Source: Viola odorata (Eukaryota > Streptophyta > Magnoliopsida > Malpighiales > Violaceae). Taken from it: a DNA stretch of 64,000 nt. The notes beneath the pieces were generated by a model. That model ran no database searches, was not told the DNA's origin, and was given only the letters and a program-made list of their open reading frames with translations. Made by a program: the position numbers and the translations under genes. The first letter of the stretch is position 1. Each line of letters opens with the position of its first letter. The stretch is from the NCBI GenBank assembly GCA_963691705.1, contig OY829542.1:25406579-25470578 (forward strand), read 5' to 3'. Shown in pieces: positions 32,584-45,290 of this stretch.

Positions 32584-32656
32584 AAAGCAGTACAAATGCC
32601 CTGCTTGCAGCAATAAGAGAGCACGACCTCATTATATTGTCGAAGTTGATGGATAG
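32584..32656 (+). pseudogene. Alfin-like PHD exon, right part
   Basis: It starts with the target duplication AAAGC and continues in frame as QYKCPACSNKRARP, the end of the Alfin-like PHD finger, then nine extra residues to TAG at 32654. Together with 16378-16573 it gives one exon split by the 16-kb insertion. Confidence 0.9.
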
Positions 32657-32739
32657 TGGTAGTGAAATGACTTAATAAGCAAATGAGTGTAAGGTAAATT
32701 ATGAAAAAAAGTATATATTTGTCATATCAAGGCGCATGT

Positions 32740-34140
32740 GTCATGAGAGACTATCATAATGAGATGAAGATGGTTCTCATTAGATGTGATGGAGGATAGA
32801 GAGACTATTATAACATGGTTTCTTGGAGGCTTGAATAGAGAGATCACTAATAGTCTTGAGTTGCAACACTTTGGGGGAAGGGAAGATATGTTGCACATGA
32901 CTATTAAGATAAAAAGGCCGATCCAAAGGAAACCCAAATATAGTTTTACTTTATCTTATTCACCAAAACCTAGTTCTTAGGAGCCGAATTACAACTAGCA
33001 AGGTGACAAAAGGGTCACTAAACCTTGGCAGCGCCACCAATCGATTTTCTAAGTAAGGTACATCTACTATTCAAACCTAATCCTTCATCTACTCCTAACC
33101 CCTCAACCAAACCAACAAGAGAGATTGTTTGTTTTAAGGGTTATGGGAAGAGGTACACCCTATATGAATGTCCAAACAAAAGAATTTTTATTGCTAAATG
33201 GAATGGGGAGATTGAGAGCGAGGAAGATGATGAGAAATATAATATGACCGTAGAGGATGATGATGTTGATGATGATTTAAGGTGGATAAACCATATAGAA
33301 ATGAAATTTTAGACATACGAAGATCTTTGAGTGCGCAATTGAAGTTAGAAACTAATGTGGAAGATTAGCGGGAGAACTTATTCTATTCTAGATGTCAAGT
33401 GAAGGAAAAACCTTGTTGTTTGATCATTGATAATGACAGCTGCACCAACTTAGCTAGCATATTGCTATTGGAGAAGCTACAACTACTAACTACTTGTCAT
33501 CCTAAGCCTTATATGTTACAATGGTTTAATGATAGCCTGGAGATGAAAGTTTCAAAACAAGTACCGATTCTTTTCTCCATTGAGTAGTTTAGTGATAAGG
33601 TACTTTGTGACATCTCTCCTTTGCAATTGAGCTACTTAATCCTTGGCAAATATTGACAATGTGATATGAAAGCCAATCATGATGGCTTTACTAACAAGAT
33701 TTAGTTGGGGAATGATGGAAAGAAGTACACCTTGTCACCATTGTCTCGAGCTCAAGTACATGAAGATTAGCTCAAAATGGTGAATTCTCATGCTGAATTT
33801 GAGTTGCAAAAAAGCGCATAAGGGACCAAAAACTGACAAAAGTGAGAAAATTGAGAATTTTGGCGAGTTATGAGTGAAAAGAGAGAGTTAGCACCAAATT
33901 TGAGAGAAGAAAGTAAGGCAAAAGAAACGAGTGAAAAGAAATTAAGTGTTTGTGGAAAAGAGGATAAAAAGTCACATAAGAGGCCGATTCTTATAATCAG
34001 TTCAAAGAAGTCTTGCTGGCCAAGACTAGCACTCACCCACCTTTTTCCCCTCTTGTTGTTTATTCTCTTGTGCAGGAATTCACGGATGTGTTCCTTGATG
34101 AAATGCAAACAGGTTTGTAACACCTCAAACCATCTGCCTT
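32740..34140 (+). pseudogene. Decayed gypsy gag-protease(-RT start) fragment
   Basis: Successive frames give EDRETIITWFLGGLNREI and ELQHFGGREDMLHM (gag C-terminal half, 32790-32900), a broken zinc knuckle CFKGYGKRYTLYECPNK (33130), protease CCLIIDNDSCTNLAS (33415) and DVFLDEMQTGL (34088, the linker before RT). Many stops and shifts. It resembles the gypsy gag-protease at 47581-49402. No LTR is seen on either side. It starts 84 bp after the Alfin-like stop. Confidence 0.8.
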
Positions 34141-36788
34141 CTTAGCGTCACCTTGCATCTCAAGCTGAACTCTCAACTCAAGGTTCGACGTAAATTGCGA
34201 ACAATAAAAATAATAAATGCTTCATTATCATATATGGTTTTATATAATAAACAAAGTAAATCTTTCAGCAGAAAGAAAGAAGCAACACATTATAATTGAA
34301 CCCAAAGGTTTCCTACGTACTTCCTTACAAGAAGATCAAACCACACGTTGTTCTTTATATTATCAACTACATGAAAAAATCTCACATTAATTATAAAAAT
34401 TACATCATTAAAAATCTAGAAACAAGTTTACATTCTGCTCCTGACATAGGGACTAATTTGCAAATGTATAAAGTTTAGGGCCTCAATTTCACCATCTTCG
34501 TAAATTTAGGGACTAAATTGCAAAATTATTTTTTGGTTTTGAATTTCCAGGATTATAAAATACCTTAGAATCTAATTCTGAAGATCCCTAATCTTCATTT
34601 CCACCTTAATTAATATGTATACTCCCGGTTCCTTTTATTACTTCCTTTTTACCTTTAATTTCATACATGCATAATTACACCAATCATTTACCAATTTTAA
34701 TCATTTAATCTTGCTAAACAACCAAGAATTCAATAATTCTAATTGATCTATCCATATTTTTCAGCATCAAATCATTTCTTCCAAATTTATACCTAACCCG
34801 AATCAATTAGCGAAAAATTAAGTCATGCATGTGGGTTTAATTCTCCAAATCTAAATTCTTCTATCCATGTTAATCTATACTAATTTGAATTAATATTATT
34901 ACTAAATTTTCATATCTCAATACAAGCTATATTTCACACCCAAAAAAATGGACACCACATGAATGGCAACCAAAAATAAAATTATGAAATTGCCATCCTA
35001 ATTGTTTATAAGGTTTTAAGGAAACCTAAATACGAGTGGATAAGGCAAAAAATAGGGTCTTAATCACAAGTTGATTAGAAATTTAGAAGCTTGAATTGAG
35101 ATAGAAATTAGTGTTGGAATAGGCTTCTACTCACGAGTTCGATAAAAATCTTTTCTGTTTTAGTTTGGATTCGGTTTCTTAAGCAAGATCGAGGGAAAAC
35201 ATTCACAAGTGTATCAAGGAACGTATCATGGGGCTTCATAACAATGATGGGTTGGAACAGATATGCTCCAAAAGTGAATGCAGAAAAATGCAGTATTTTA
35301 GCATGCTTTGTTAGTATGAAGTTAGCGGGTTTTGTGACTTGAATTGACTCATAATGCATGACATGCAATACGTAAGGCTTAAGAGTTTGTCTCACGTAGC
35401 TGACTCTACGAGACTAGTTTCGAGTAACTAATCAAAGTGGAATCACCTGAACTATGATGAATAATAGGATGGTCTCGGTGCGGTTATCCGCAAAATTTAT
35501 CTAAGTCGCAACTTAGCCACTTAATTTCCCTCAAAACCACAACCTAACCAGAATTGCATATTTTATACTATTTCAAATCTACAACCTCCTATCTAACTAT
35601 TCGTGATTAACGATTATCCACCAAATATTCATTAGTCATAAAAAAAACTCAATTAATTTGATAAAATTACACACATCTCTGAATATATTATAAAAATAGT
35701 AAAAGTACAACTCATTGAATAATAATTATTGTAACAATAAATATCATAATAATATAAAATTTACCACAACTAAATAACATCTAACATGAAGTTGAAAACA
35801 TTCATTTAAATAATTACAACTAAAACACATTAGTTGAACTACGAATATATATATTTTTTAAGAAGAAGGACATGTATTTATTTATTTTGAAGAATAATTA
35901 TAAAAAGTATCGTGACTATAGTTTTTTTCAAGAAAGTATATTTAATTGCATAAGTATATTTTATGTAATATGTATTATAATTATTAGTTTTATTTTACAT
36001 GGTGATAACTATATATAATAAACGGATGAGACTACAACCTAATTATTTATAAATAGTTTCTATAAACGGTTAATAATTCGCGTTTAGTGGCTTGGTTGTG
36101 GGGAAGATTTTTCTTTAGTAGAGAAAATATTTTGTTACCGGCTTGTTAGGTGAGACTTTTCTCAAATTTTCAAGGTGTGAAGAAGGATTAAAATGAATAT
36201 TAGAGTTCTATGTATAAGGTTAAGTGTTTGCCTTGTGCCAAAAATTAACTAAATGTATCAAAAATATAAATACTAATTATTTAATGTGTTAAATAAATAC
36301 TAAAAAGTGGTTTTAATAAAGATATTATTTAGGAATTTTCAATTATTTAATCATATATATATATTTATTTATTTATTTTGGATCTTTATTATTAATATTA
36401 TAATATTACTAAATTTTATTATCACTATTTCCATCACTGTTATAATATAATTTCTCTTATTACCATTACGTGACTTTATTATAAATACCACCAATGTCAT
36501 AGTCATTATTACTATTATATTATGGGTACTAAAGATATCTATATGGTCTATAATAAATTAGAGAATTTTTATATAATGGAATAAAACTCATAATTAGAAC
36601 ATGAAATATAAAATTAGAATTATGCAATATAATAAAAGATACAATATAATATTTTAAAAATAAATTTTGAAACTAATAATTTAATACGATTAAAAATTTA
36701 GATTCAAATTTGAAGCTCAACAATAAAAATAAAAGTCACCATTTTGGAAACTTGCAAACATTAATTGAGAGAATTTGGGGCTAATTAG
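34141..36788. other. AT-rich intergenic DNA
   Basis: No credible gene. Near 34450 and 34505 the phrase TAGGGACTAAWTTGCAAA occurs twice about 60 bp apart, a kind of sequence common at ends of plant repeats. 35600-36700 is very AT-rich. Confidence 0.7.
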
Positions 36789-37070
36789 ACACGTCAACTC
36801 ACATACCCCAAAATAAAAGAAGTCTGCATCTGCACACAAACATAATTTTGTAGACTTGATGCACAAATTCTGCAGAGTGAAATACTAAACTCTATTTGTG
36901 CATCAAGTCTACAAAACTATGTTTGTGCATCAATAAATTTGTGCATCAAGTCAACTATGTTTGTGCATCAACATTATTTCACTCTGCAGAATTTGTGCAT
37001 CAAGTCTACAAAACTATGTTTGTGTGCAGATGCAGACTTCTTTTATTTTGGGGTATGTGAGTTGACGTGT
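36789..37070. mobile_element. 282-bp foldback MITE
   Basis: The 95-bp left arm (36789-36883), starting ACACGTCAACTCACATACCC, is the reverse complement of the right arm (36976-37070), with one mismatch found by eye. The roughly 90-bp centre holds repeats of TTTGTGCATCAA. No coding capacity. Target duplication is unclear, so the superfamily is not assigned. Confidence 0.85.
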
Positions 37071-37360
37071 ATAATTTAATACTATGAATTATTGTTATCA
37101 ACAATTACAAGGTCACAAACAGTCAACAAATTACCACTTTAAGAATATATCTTATTCAATCATAAAAAATAGTTAAAGAATGCATGGAAGTGATCAAATA
37201 AAATCAATCTCATTCTGTGTTCAAAAAATAAATAAATAATATCATAGTTTACTTGGAGGATGCATATAATTCGAGAGTTAATGTTTAACTGTTATAAATT
37301 ATTTTCCCATGAAACACAATTGAGCAAGAGATCCTACCTCACAAGAGAATCCACAAATTA

Positions 37361-37568
37361 CAACAACAATAATAAAACTAAATCAATTCCTTAATTAAAT
37401 ATTAATTAATTACTGTTAATCAGCCATCAACACTACAAACCTTCCGAATCAAAATCATTAGCAAGCTTTTCATCTCCTTTTTTTTTTTTAGTTTTCAACA
37501 ACAATAATAAAACTAAATCAATTCCTTAATTAAATATTAATTAATTACTGTTAATCAGCCATCAACAC
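37361..37568. repeat. 73-bp direct duplication
   Basis: The AT-rich segment from CAACAACAATAATAAAAC to CAGCCATCAACAC is present at 37361-37433 and again at 37496-37568, apparently identical. Confidence 0.85.
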
Positions 37569-38442
37569 AAGCCCAAATCAAAACAACACCCCTAAAATCC
37601 TAAAACCAGATAGAGAAGTTAACAATCAATTAGGGTTTCTACTTGAAATTGGAGTTTAGAATTTAGGAAACTTACCAAGAGGAGTGAGAGGAGGATGCGC
37701 TGTTGTCGCCGGCTATCGTCGTCGTCGGTGTGCGAAGCAGCGCGGTGAGGGAGAGAGATTGTCCGTCGTCGAAGCGGCGCGGGTACCGTCGGAGGAGAGA
37801 TGGCCGGAGGAGGAGGGTACCGTCGTCGTCGGAGGGTTTGGAGGGTGAGGGAGTTGGGTTTGTCGAATGGGTGAGGAGGGAGTTGCTTCAATTTTTGATT
37901 TTGGATTCAGTGAGGGAGAAAACCGCTGCTTACTAAGGTAAGGAAAAGGAAACCAAATTTGTTTGTTTTTTAATGACGTGGCTAAAGCCACCTCAGGTGG
38001 GCTGTTTCAGTTGGCTATTTGGATAATCCAAATAGCATTTCTCTTTTTGTTTTCCTCCACCACGGATATCTATCCAACCAAAGCAATTAGAAACCAAAAA
38101 GCTCCTCAACTTTTCAGTCTGCTCCAGAAATTGAAATTAGCTTTGCAAACACATGCATTGCAGAGCCCTTTTTGGTTGAACGCTTTCATTCTGACTTTTC
38201 TGAGAAGTACTAGTATGTATGCATCTACGCTTCATTTTTTCCTTTCTCCAAAGCAAGCGGGGAAACAAATACATTCAATCATTTGATATTTATGATTAAA
38301 TATTTGCTATGCTTTGTGTTGAGAGCCCATTTGGTGCAACAGATTGATATGCACTTTGAATATGCTTTTGGGTACCTCCCATTGATGATCAATCAACTGG
38401 TTTATGTAGGTGGGAGTGAATTTTTGGGTCTGATTTTCTAAA
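37569..38442 (+). other. Upstream region of FMN/FHY
   Basis: A GC-rich block at 37680-37930 contains many CGTCGTCG and GGAGGAG triplets. It is open in several frames, which looks like composition rather than coding. A 23-bp palindrome at 38014-38036 (GCTATTTGGAT, A, ATCCAAATAGC) lies next to CCACCTCAGGTGG. The 5' untranslated exon and promoter of FMN/FHY should lie in this block; no convincing TATA was picked. Confidence 0.45.
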
Positions 38443-41400
38443 ATGTCAACTGCACATGAACGGCTCCTCCCTTTTAAGAAGTTGGTCTCTGCTGTTATCC
38501 TTGATTTAGATGGCACCCTTCTTGATACAGGTCAGCTTGTTCCCTTAATTTAACTGCAGGAAGCAATCCTGCATCTATTAACGTTATTTATGCCCAATCT
38601 CTTAGCAGATGGCATAGTGAGTGATGTTTTAAAAGCTTTCTTGGAGAAGTATGGAAAACAATGGGACGGGAGAGAAACTCATAAAATTATAGGGAACACA
38701 CCTTTGGAAGCTGCTGCTGCTGTGGTCGATGATTACGGACTTTCTTGTTCGCCTAATGAACTTCTTTCCGAAGTCAATCCGATGCTTTCCAATCAGTAAG
38801 TTTCCTGTATGCTTACTCCAATCTGGCCTTATGAATCTAGTTATGGAACGTCTGATCTGCTGTTTCCAATTTCTATCTTTACTATTGATATTACTTTTCT
38901 ACTATTAATACCGAACTAATGTTTTTCTTATGACAATGATTTTCATTGAAATGATGCTGCTTGCAATATAGATATGTAAAGATACAAGAGAATTACTTGC
39001 CGTTTCTGTTGAGTCTCTCTTCTACATGGCAATTTATTTTCATCTCTCACACCCTCAGAATCTTAGAATCATCCCCTCAGAATTATCTTCAACCTCGAAA
39101 AAATTGTTGGCTGTTTGGGATTTTTTTTCCACATGTTTATCTCTTGATGATAATAAATGCTGCTGTGCTTCGCACGCTTTATGTCTTACACACATCATTT
39201 GTGTTTGGTGTTACTTGTTGGAAGTAATGAAAACTGTCTTTTAACAATTTGAAGGTGGTGCAACATTAAAGCTCTTCCAGGTGCCAATAGGTTACTTAAA
39301 CATTTGAGCAGGCATAACGTGCCTTTGGCATTGGCTTCAAATTCTCCAACACAGAACATAGAGTCAAAATTTTATTTTCATCAAGGTAGGTTTCTTTAAG
39401 AAGTTAAATGGAATCAAGTTCTTTTTTCTCCCATCATTGTACATTATCACATAGTCCAGAGCTAAATTGACTTGCACTGTCCCGTTCATTCATGTTTGCC
39501 CATATTTTCCTATTGCAGGCTGGAAAGAATACTTCTTTGCCATCATTGGTGGTGATGAAGTGAAAACTGGAAAGCCATCTCCTGAAATGTAAGACGAGAT
39601 TTATCAGATATAGTTCATTATTTACTTTTGTCGAATACCCCTTTCTGGATTTATGACACTTGATCTTGAGAGTCTAACTTTTGTTGTACTTACATTTTAA
39701 GATTTCTGGAAGCAGCTAAAAGGCTAAATATTGAACCATCGAGCTGCCTAGTCATAGAAGATTCTTTGTAAGTGAATTTGATGAATAATTCATTCATCCC
39801 ACTAAGTCCTGCTCTAAATTACTCCATGCAAATAGTAATAAATTTTCATCTTAGGTATTGCACTCCGTAATTGAACTGTTACTCTCAGCCACTTTTTTCT
39901 AGAACCAGTATAGAACAAATAATAATAAATTTTCTCTGTTAATTGGATTCACAACATCGACTGATGCTTATTTCTAGGAACTATATATAGCATATCTACA
40001 TTGACATTCTAGGGAACTATATAATATATACATTGTATATGAATATATTATTCTAAAGCAGTTGTATTTCTAGTGATTCCAAAGGTATCTGTGGAATGTG
40101 CTTTTTTTTTCTCTCTTTGCCTATCTTGTGCTCATCCACTGATTATACATCTTAACAAACAGGTGCTTTAGTCGTTTATCAATACACAGCACACTACAAA
40201 TTATAAGCATTCTCGTGCACCTATATTAGAGTATTGTTTGCTGATCCTTCAAAAGTTTTGCTATGCTAGGCCAGGTGTTACAGCTGGGAAGTCTGCCAGC
40301 ATGGAAGTGGTTGCTGTTCCATCCATTCCAAAACAGTCCCATCTTTATACAGCAGCAGATGAAGTGATCAATTCCTTGCTGGATCTGCACCTTGAAAAGT
40401 GGGGTCTACCTCCATTTGATGATTGTAAGCCCCTAGAACCTTGTTATCTTGCTGGCCGTTTCTGCTCATTCAAGTTCTTATCAGAAACTTATGACTTGTT
40501 ATTTCAGGGATAGAGGCTACTTTACCAATAGAACCTTGGCATATTGGTGGTCCTGTCATTAAGGGATTTGGCCGCGGTTCAAAGGTTCTTGGAGTCCCCA
40601 CTGGTACCGTAACCTATATCTCTTCTTTGGTTTGCTTTTTCAGAACACCTTCAAATTGTTTGTAGCATGTATTTAAGATCTTAATCAATTTATTTGAGTA
40701 CTGGCTTTAAACTCTAGTCGAAGTGTGAGGATTTTTCTTTTTCTTTTTGTTTAAAAAAAATAAAATTCCTTTGGTTAGGCCATATTTTCCTTTTCAATTT
40801 TAGTTATCCTAGCCCTTCCCACCTCTTTGCTGATTCAAACCCAGGCTCAAGGTAGATCAACGAGTGTGCGAGATGCTTTTCTGCTTTTCTAGCAAGTATG
40901 ACCTTGTAGCCTGTGAACCAGAGGCTAAATGGCCATTGGCTTGCTAGTAAACCAGTGCGCCGAGCCAGCTGCATAGAAAGCGAGTGTTCTAGCATTCTAG
41001 TGCAGCAACACACTAGTTGCTGAGAGTCTGGAATAGGCACTTAAAGGGTGATTATGTCGTGCCTAAAATGACAAACTGCCACATGTTGGCTTGTTCCATA
41101 GAGCTCTTAGCATGATCCGATGCAGTTACTAACAGTGACAGATTTGTACACAATAATATGGGATAGTGGGTAGTCTTTGCTTCCAATGTTGATAGGATCT
41201 TTGGTTGACCATAAAGGACTGGGTTGTAGCCTTTAGAAACTGTTCTATACCTGTTGGTCAATTTGGAGTGGGATTGATTCGTTCTCGGCGGCATACACCC
41301 ATAGATGCTTGTGAGTGAGTATTTGTAGGGCAGCACACAGTAAAAGAGATGGAGAGCTTGTGAAGGGCTCCATTGAGCCATTGAGACAGGTTGTAAGCAA

Positions 41401-42180
41401 AAAGTGGTATTACCTTGGTGCATGGCAAGGTACAAGGAAGCACACACTAGAGGGTTGTGTTTGGTGGCACATACCTCATCCATCGGTCTGGCTGATTTGT
41501 TAAGCCTGGTTTCAGTCATGTGGCAAAAAATAGATGGGGGATTTTGGCCTTGTGACTATGAGGGTGTTATTTCAACTAGTTGTATTTTTTCTTTTATTCC
41601 ACGACTCTTTTGGTTTCATCCTAACTAGAATTTTCGTTTCTTGTTTTTTTTTTCCAGCTAATTTATCTGCCGAAGGTTGTTCAGCCTTACTTTCTCAGCA
41701 TCCCTCAGGTGTATATTTTGGTTGGGCTGGATTATCATCAAGAGGTGTTTACAAAATGGTCATGAGTATTGGTTGGAACCCATATTTTAATAATACAGAG
41801 AAGACTATAGTGAGTGCAAACTTCTACTTAAATGGTTGTTACATGGTTAACTGCTTTTCGATGTTGTAAATCTAGTCTACATTGCAGGAGCCTTGGTTGC
41901 TTCATAAATTTGACGAGGATTTCTATGGTGAAGAGTTGCGTCTCGTTATAGTTGGGTATATTCGACCCGAGGTATAACCAACAGGAATCGGATTTCTTTC
42001 CAGTCCTTCCAATTCTGATTTGCTAAATGTGCATTTGCAACATTGCAGGCCAATTTCACATCACTAGAGGCTTTGATTGAAAAGATTCATGAGGACGGAA
42101 AGATTGCAGAGAGAGCACTCGATATTCCTTTATACTCAAAATACAGAGAGGACCCGTATCTGAAGGGCACTTCTCTATAA
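38443..42180 (+). CDS. FMN/FHY: Bifunctional riboflavin kinase/FMN phosphatase
   Basis: Ten coding exons: 38443-38530, 38609-38795, 39255-39385, 39519-39588, 39702-39767, 40270-40424, 40508-40603, 41658-41809, 41888-41971 and 42049-42180. All introns are GT-AG. The sum is 1161 nt (386 aa), close to the usual plant length. The N-terminal HAD phosphatase domain has LDLDGTLLDT (Asp21, Asp23), LASNS, GKPSPE and VIEDS. The C-terminal riboflavin kinase domain has KGFGRGSKVLGVPTANL, HPSGVYFGW, MSIGWNPYFNN and DFYGEELRL. In plants this enzyme makes FMN from riboflavin and ATP and also dephosphorylates FMN. No break seen; it is the only intact ordinary gene here. Confidence 0.95.
40604..41657 (+). other. 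Long seventh intron of FMN/FHY
   Basis: 1054 bp, while the other introns are 77-502 bp. From about 40820 to 41530 the base composition is richer in GC than the flanking intron, suggesting an inserted repeat. I could not classify it. Confidence 0.45.
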
Positions 42181-43064
42181 TATAAGCACATTCTACTGTA
42201 CTGACAACTTCTATTTATCCCATTAAAAGGAGAGGGCATTTAGACAGTCTTATTCCAAAGTTGTTAAGATAAGTACTTAATTGGATACATTTTCATGGGA
42301 TGGTGGATGTTTAATCCCTACTAGTCTCATGCCCGCAGTTGTATTAGACGAGGTGTTGGGGACCCGTAAAGCGGGTCTTATTTTCTAGTTTTTTGTTTTG
42401 ATTCGTGTCTTGATATCGTTTGTTTCTTAATTAAACCATAAGGTTTCGTAATTAAACCATAACAGCTTATTAAGAGTTTTAAGGTAATGCGAAAAGTGTT
42501 CAACTTTTTGAATAGAAAAGGAAAGGAAAAGTAAACAAAAGGAAGAATGGAGCTATTTTTCATAAAATTGGTTTATCTTAAGGTATGTATAATCTGCGAT
42601 TACTAGAAAACAACTAATGTTTTTTGTTTGATAAAATTGGTTTGGGAAAAAAAATGAATATTGAAACTAGATAATTTTGTGATGTTAAATGGTCAAACGA
42701 ATTTTAATTAAGGCGAGAGAGACGAACTGGGAAAATAGTTTCTGCAGTGCGTACTAGAATTCTGGAAGTTCTTGAAGATGTAAAATAATTATAGTTTGGT
42801 CCCTGTATTTATGAAGTGGTGAAGTTTAGTCCCTAAACTTTTGATAATTTTAGATGGGTCCCTGATCAGATTGTAGAAAGATGATTTAGATAAAATTACA
42901 GTTGTGGAATTCGTTAATGAAGCGATACCACGTGAGTGGGCTTTATAATCATTGTTATTACCCTGAAAATATATGTTCTTAATTATGTCTTAAATTACGA
43001 AAAATTATGTGTTTTGGTATCCTTGTGCAATCAAGTTCTACTTTCATACGAGAGATTATATCTA
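42181..43064. other. 3' flank of FMN/FHY
   Basis: A small hairpin, GACCCG/CGGGTC, lies at 42361-42377. At 42796-42865 are TTTGGTCCCTG and AGTCCCTAAAC phrases of the kind found in plant repeats. No gene. Confidence 0.55.
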
Positions 43065-43336
43065 CTCCTTTTGTCTCAAATTAAATGGTGTTTTGAGATT
43101 TTTACTTGTCTCAAATTAAATGACATTTTACTAGTATTTTTTAGGTGACTTTTTGTCTAATTTTATTAACTTATCCCTTATTATCGAGGAGAGATGATTA
43201 GTAAAAGAAATAAAGTATGTAAATTAGAATAAAACAAAAGGTACTAGCGTCAAATACAAACTTACAAAGTGTAAAGAGTAATTTCCTTGGTATGTGTAAA
43301 ACACCAAAGAAATTATTTAATTTGAAAAGGAGGGAG
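43065..43336. mobile_element. Stowaway-like MITE (272 bp)
   Basis: It begins CTCCTTTTGTCTCAAATTAA and ends with the inverted counterpart TTTAATTTGAAAAGGAGGGAG, written here as TTTAATTTGAAA plus AGGAGGGAG. Both sides are flanked by TA (43063-43064 and 43337-43338), the Tc1/mariner-type target. No coding capacity. Confidence 0.85.
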
Positions 43337-43347
43337 TACAATTTATA

Positions 43348-44898
43348 TGCTCTATTTGGTAGTAATATAACGTATTCTATGCATATTTTTCTCTCTTATT
43401 TCATTCCTATTTTTAGTATGATACTGCTAATTTCCCTTTGAATTCGTACTTTTTGCAGATCTAGGCTCAAAGAGGAAAAGATGACGAAATACTCCCCATC
43501 TTTAGTGGAATTCTGCCGAGAATCTCAAAAGCGTCGAGGCCTAGCTGCTTTCTCTCCTTCGAGCCCTGAATGCGTTCCATGTTATCTATCCCTGGACCCG
43601 CATTGGACTATCTGGAGCCGCATATTGGCCAAGACCTATTTGCAGCACGTGCGGACATCCCCAAGAGGATGCGCGAATGAAGATTCACTTTTGGCTACCC
43701 TGGGAATATTCCCTTAGGCACGCCCCCCCCTCTTTTGTACCTTCTCTTAGCTGTCCTTTGTCTTCTTGTGAGCTAAGAGGGTATTTAAACATTAGTTTTA
43801 GGATTTTTTAGGACACACTTTTGAATTACATTATAGAATCCTTTTGGGGACACCCGCCCACCTACCTTCTTTCGAGGGACTTGTCACTCCCTGTTTTATA
43901 GCCGTCGCTGGCATCACTCTTCAAGCCGGAGTTTAAGCTCCGACCGGTTTTTATTAACTTTCCCGTTTTCTTATTGCTCTTTCCTTTTATGTTCATTATT
44001 AAATCTGCTTTGTTATTTATTAATATGAGTGGCTAAGTTCTTAAGCTTAGCAAGGGTGTTTTAAGGGTTGCATGAGGGTAGTCACGAGACCAAATTGTGT
44101 TTAATAAATTCCCATCGCTATATTTGTTTGCTTGCCGTTTTAATGCTAGATCTAGATAGTTTTATTAGGAGCTTGATCACCTACTAGTTTACTATTTTAG
44201 ATCTTCGTCATTTCTCTGGTTATAACTAATGCCAAGCCTTAGAATAGAGTAGACACTAGATGGATTGTCATTAGCTTGGTCCGTTCTGTCTAGGGCAAGT
44301 GAGCGATTAGGGCAGTGTCGCAAGCCTGACAAACTAAGAGGCATCTAGCCCTAGATGTGTCTTTCCTTATCTTCATAGGCGCTGTGAGTATTGCCTCCCT
44401 GCTTTGTGCCTAGGAGGACGGCGCAACATCAAGGCTGCCTTATAAATAGTGAAAATGGGGGGTAGCTTCTCGTAAGAGGAAAGTAGGGGGCCTAAACGTA
44501 CCTGACCCCCATAGCACGTCTATAGCATGAGAATAGAATATCTGTGCGTTGATGACTAACGAGGCCTCGATGCAACTCGAGAAAAATCCCTTGCTAAGAT
44601 TTCCCTTTATCTGATTTTAACTCTTTCTCTCCTTAATTACTTGTTTATGGTTGTTATTTCCTTTGATTTATTATTCATGTCTTTGTTAGCTATCGTGCCC
44701 TCGACATCTTATGGTCGACTTGTTTGACCAATAAACCCCCCTTGTGTTACCGTTGTGCATTTCATTCTGTCATACATTTAAGGCAAGATTCATACTTCAG
44801 TCTCTGTGGACCGACCCTGTTACCATCATACGCAAATTAATTGTGCATCTAGGCGTCAAGTTTTAATATTATTTTTGACACGTTTTGACGGCGAGTCA
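43348..44898 (+). repeat. A4 LTR (about 1550 bp)
   Basis: It shares the A1/A2 layout: TTTGCAGATCTAGG near 43455, TATTTAAA at 43782-43789 followed by TAGTTTTAGGATTTTT, GCCTAGGAGGACGGCG-type phrases near 44410, and an end at GAGTCA just before the primer site. The left boundary (TGCTCTATTTGG) is uncertain and lies 10 bp from the Stowaway-like MITE. Confidence 0.7.
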
Positions 44899-44903
44899 AA
44901 TTT

Positions 44904-44921
44904 TGGCGCCGTTGCCGGGGA
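44904..44921 (+). promoter_or_regulatory. A4 primer-binding site
   Basis: TGGCGCCGTTGCCGGGGA, intact, five bases after the LTR. It matches the 3' end of plant tRNA-Asp, the Athila primer. Confidence 0.85.
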
Positions 44922-44953
44922 CTGTTTAGTACTGATTTCTTATTTTCACTTGT

Positions 44954-45290
44954 ATGACTAGGAGATCTACTCCAGACGTACTACCACTTGATCACGAGCT
45001 TACTAGAACAGAAAGAGGACTTCAAAGGCAAGCTAAGGGACCAACTAATCGTAGAGGAATCCCTAATCCTGCCCTCGACAGAAATCTCTCTAATCTGGAT
45101 AATCTCGACCGTCTCTTTCTTGAAGGATTTCCTTTCTTTCATCAAGACCTCGACAATGCTGAGTTTGTCAACCCCGAGATACCCAATATGGAAGATCCAC
45201 CTCCACCACCTCCTCCAGGGCCCGACGCTCCTAACAATCAGACTATAGAAGATCTTATTGCTGCCCCCGAAACACCGAGCAAGTGCATTG
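44954..45290 (+). pseudogene. A4 gag N-terminus, truncated
   Basis: It starts MTRRSTPDVLPLDHE soon after the primer site and includes RRGIPNPALDRNL and MEDPPPPPPPGP, like Athila gag N-termini. Homology is lost after about 45290. The frame stays open to 45904, but that part is LTR sequence of the inserted element (repeated Ala/Lys/Pro codons). Confidence 0.6.

Larger units (their letters stand above)
43348..45290 (+). mobile_element. Athila element A4: 5' LTR, primer site and gag start
   Basis: LTR, PBS and the first part of gag are present. Another gypsy element interrupts it at about 45290 and nothing more of A4 is seen. Confidence 0.72.

Noticed and set aside
35108..35395. 95-codon minus-strand frame
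   Set aside because: Isolated, no homology recognised, in AT-rich non-coding DNA.
37619..37991. Possible short genes in the GC-rich block upstream of FMN/FHY
   Set aside because: Several overlapping frames on both strands come from CGTCGTCG/GGAGGAG triplets; no domain or splice pattern.
41052..41519. 155-codon minus-strand frame in an FMN/FHY intron
   Set aside because: Inside a spliced intron, no domain, no supporting motif.
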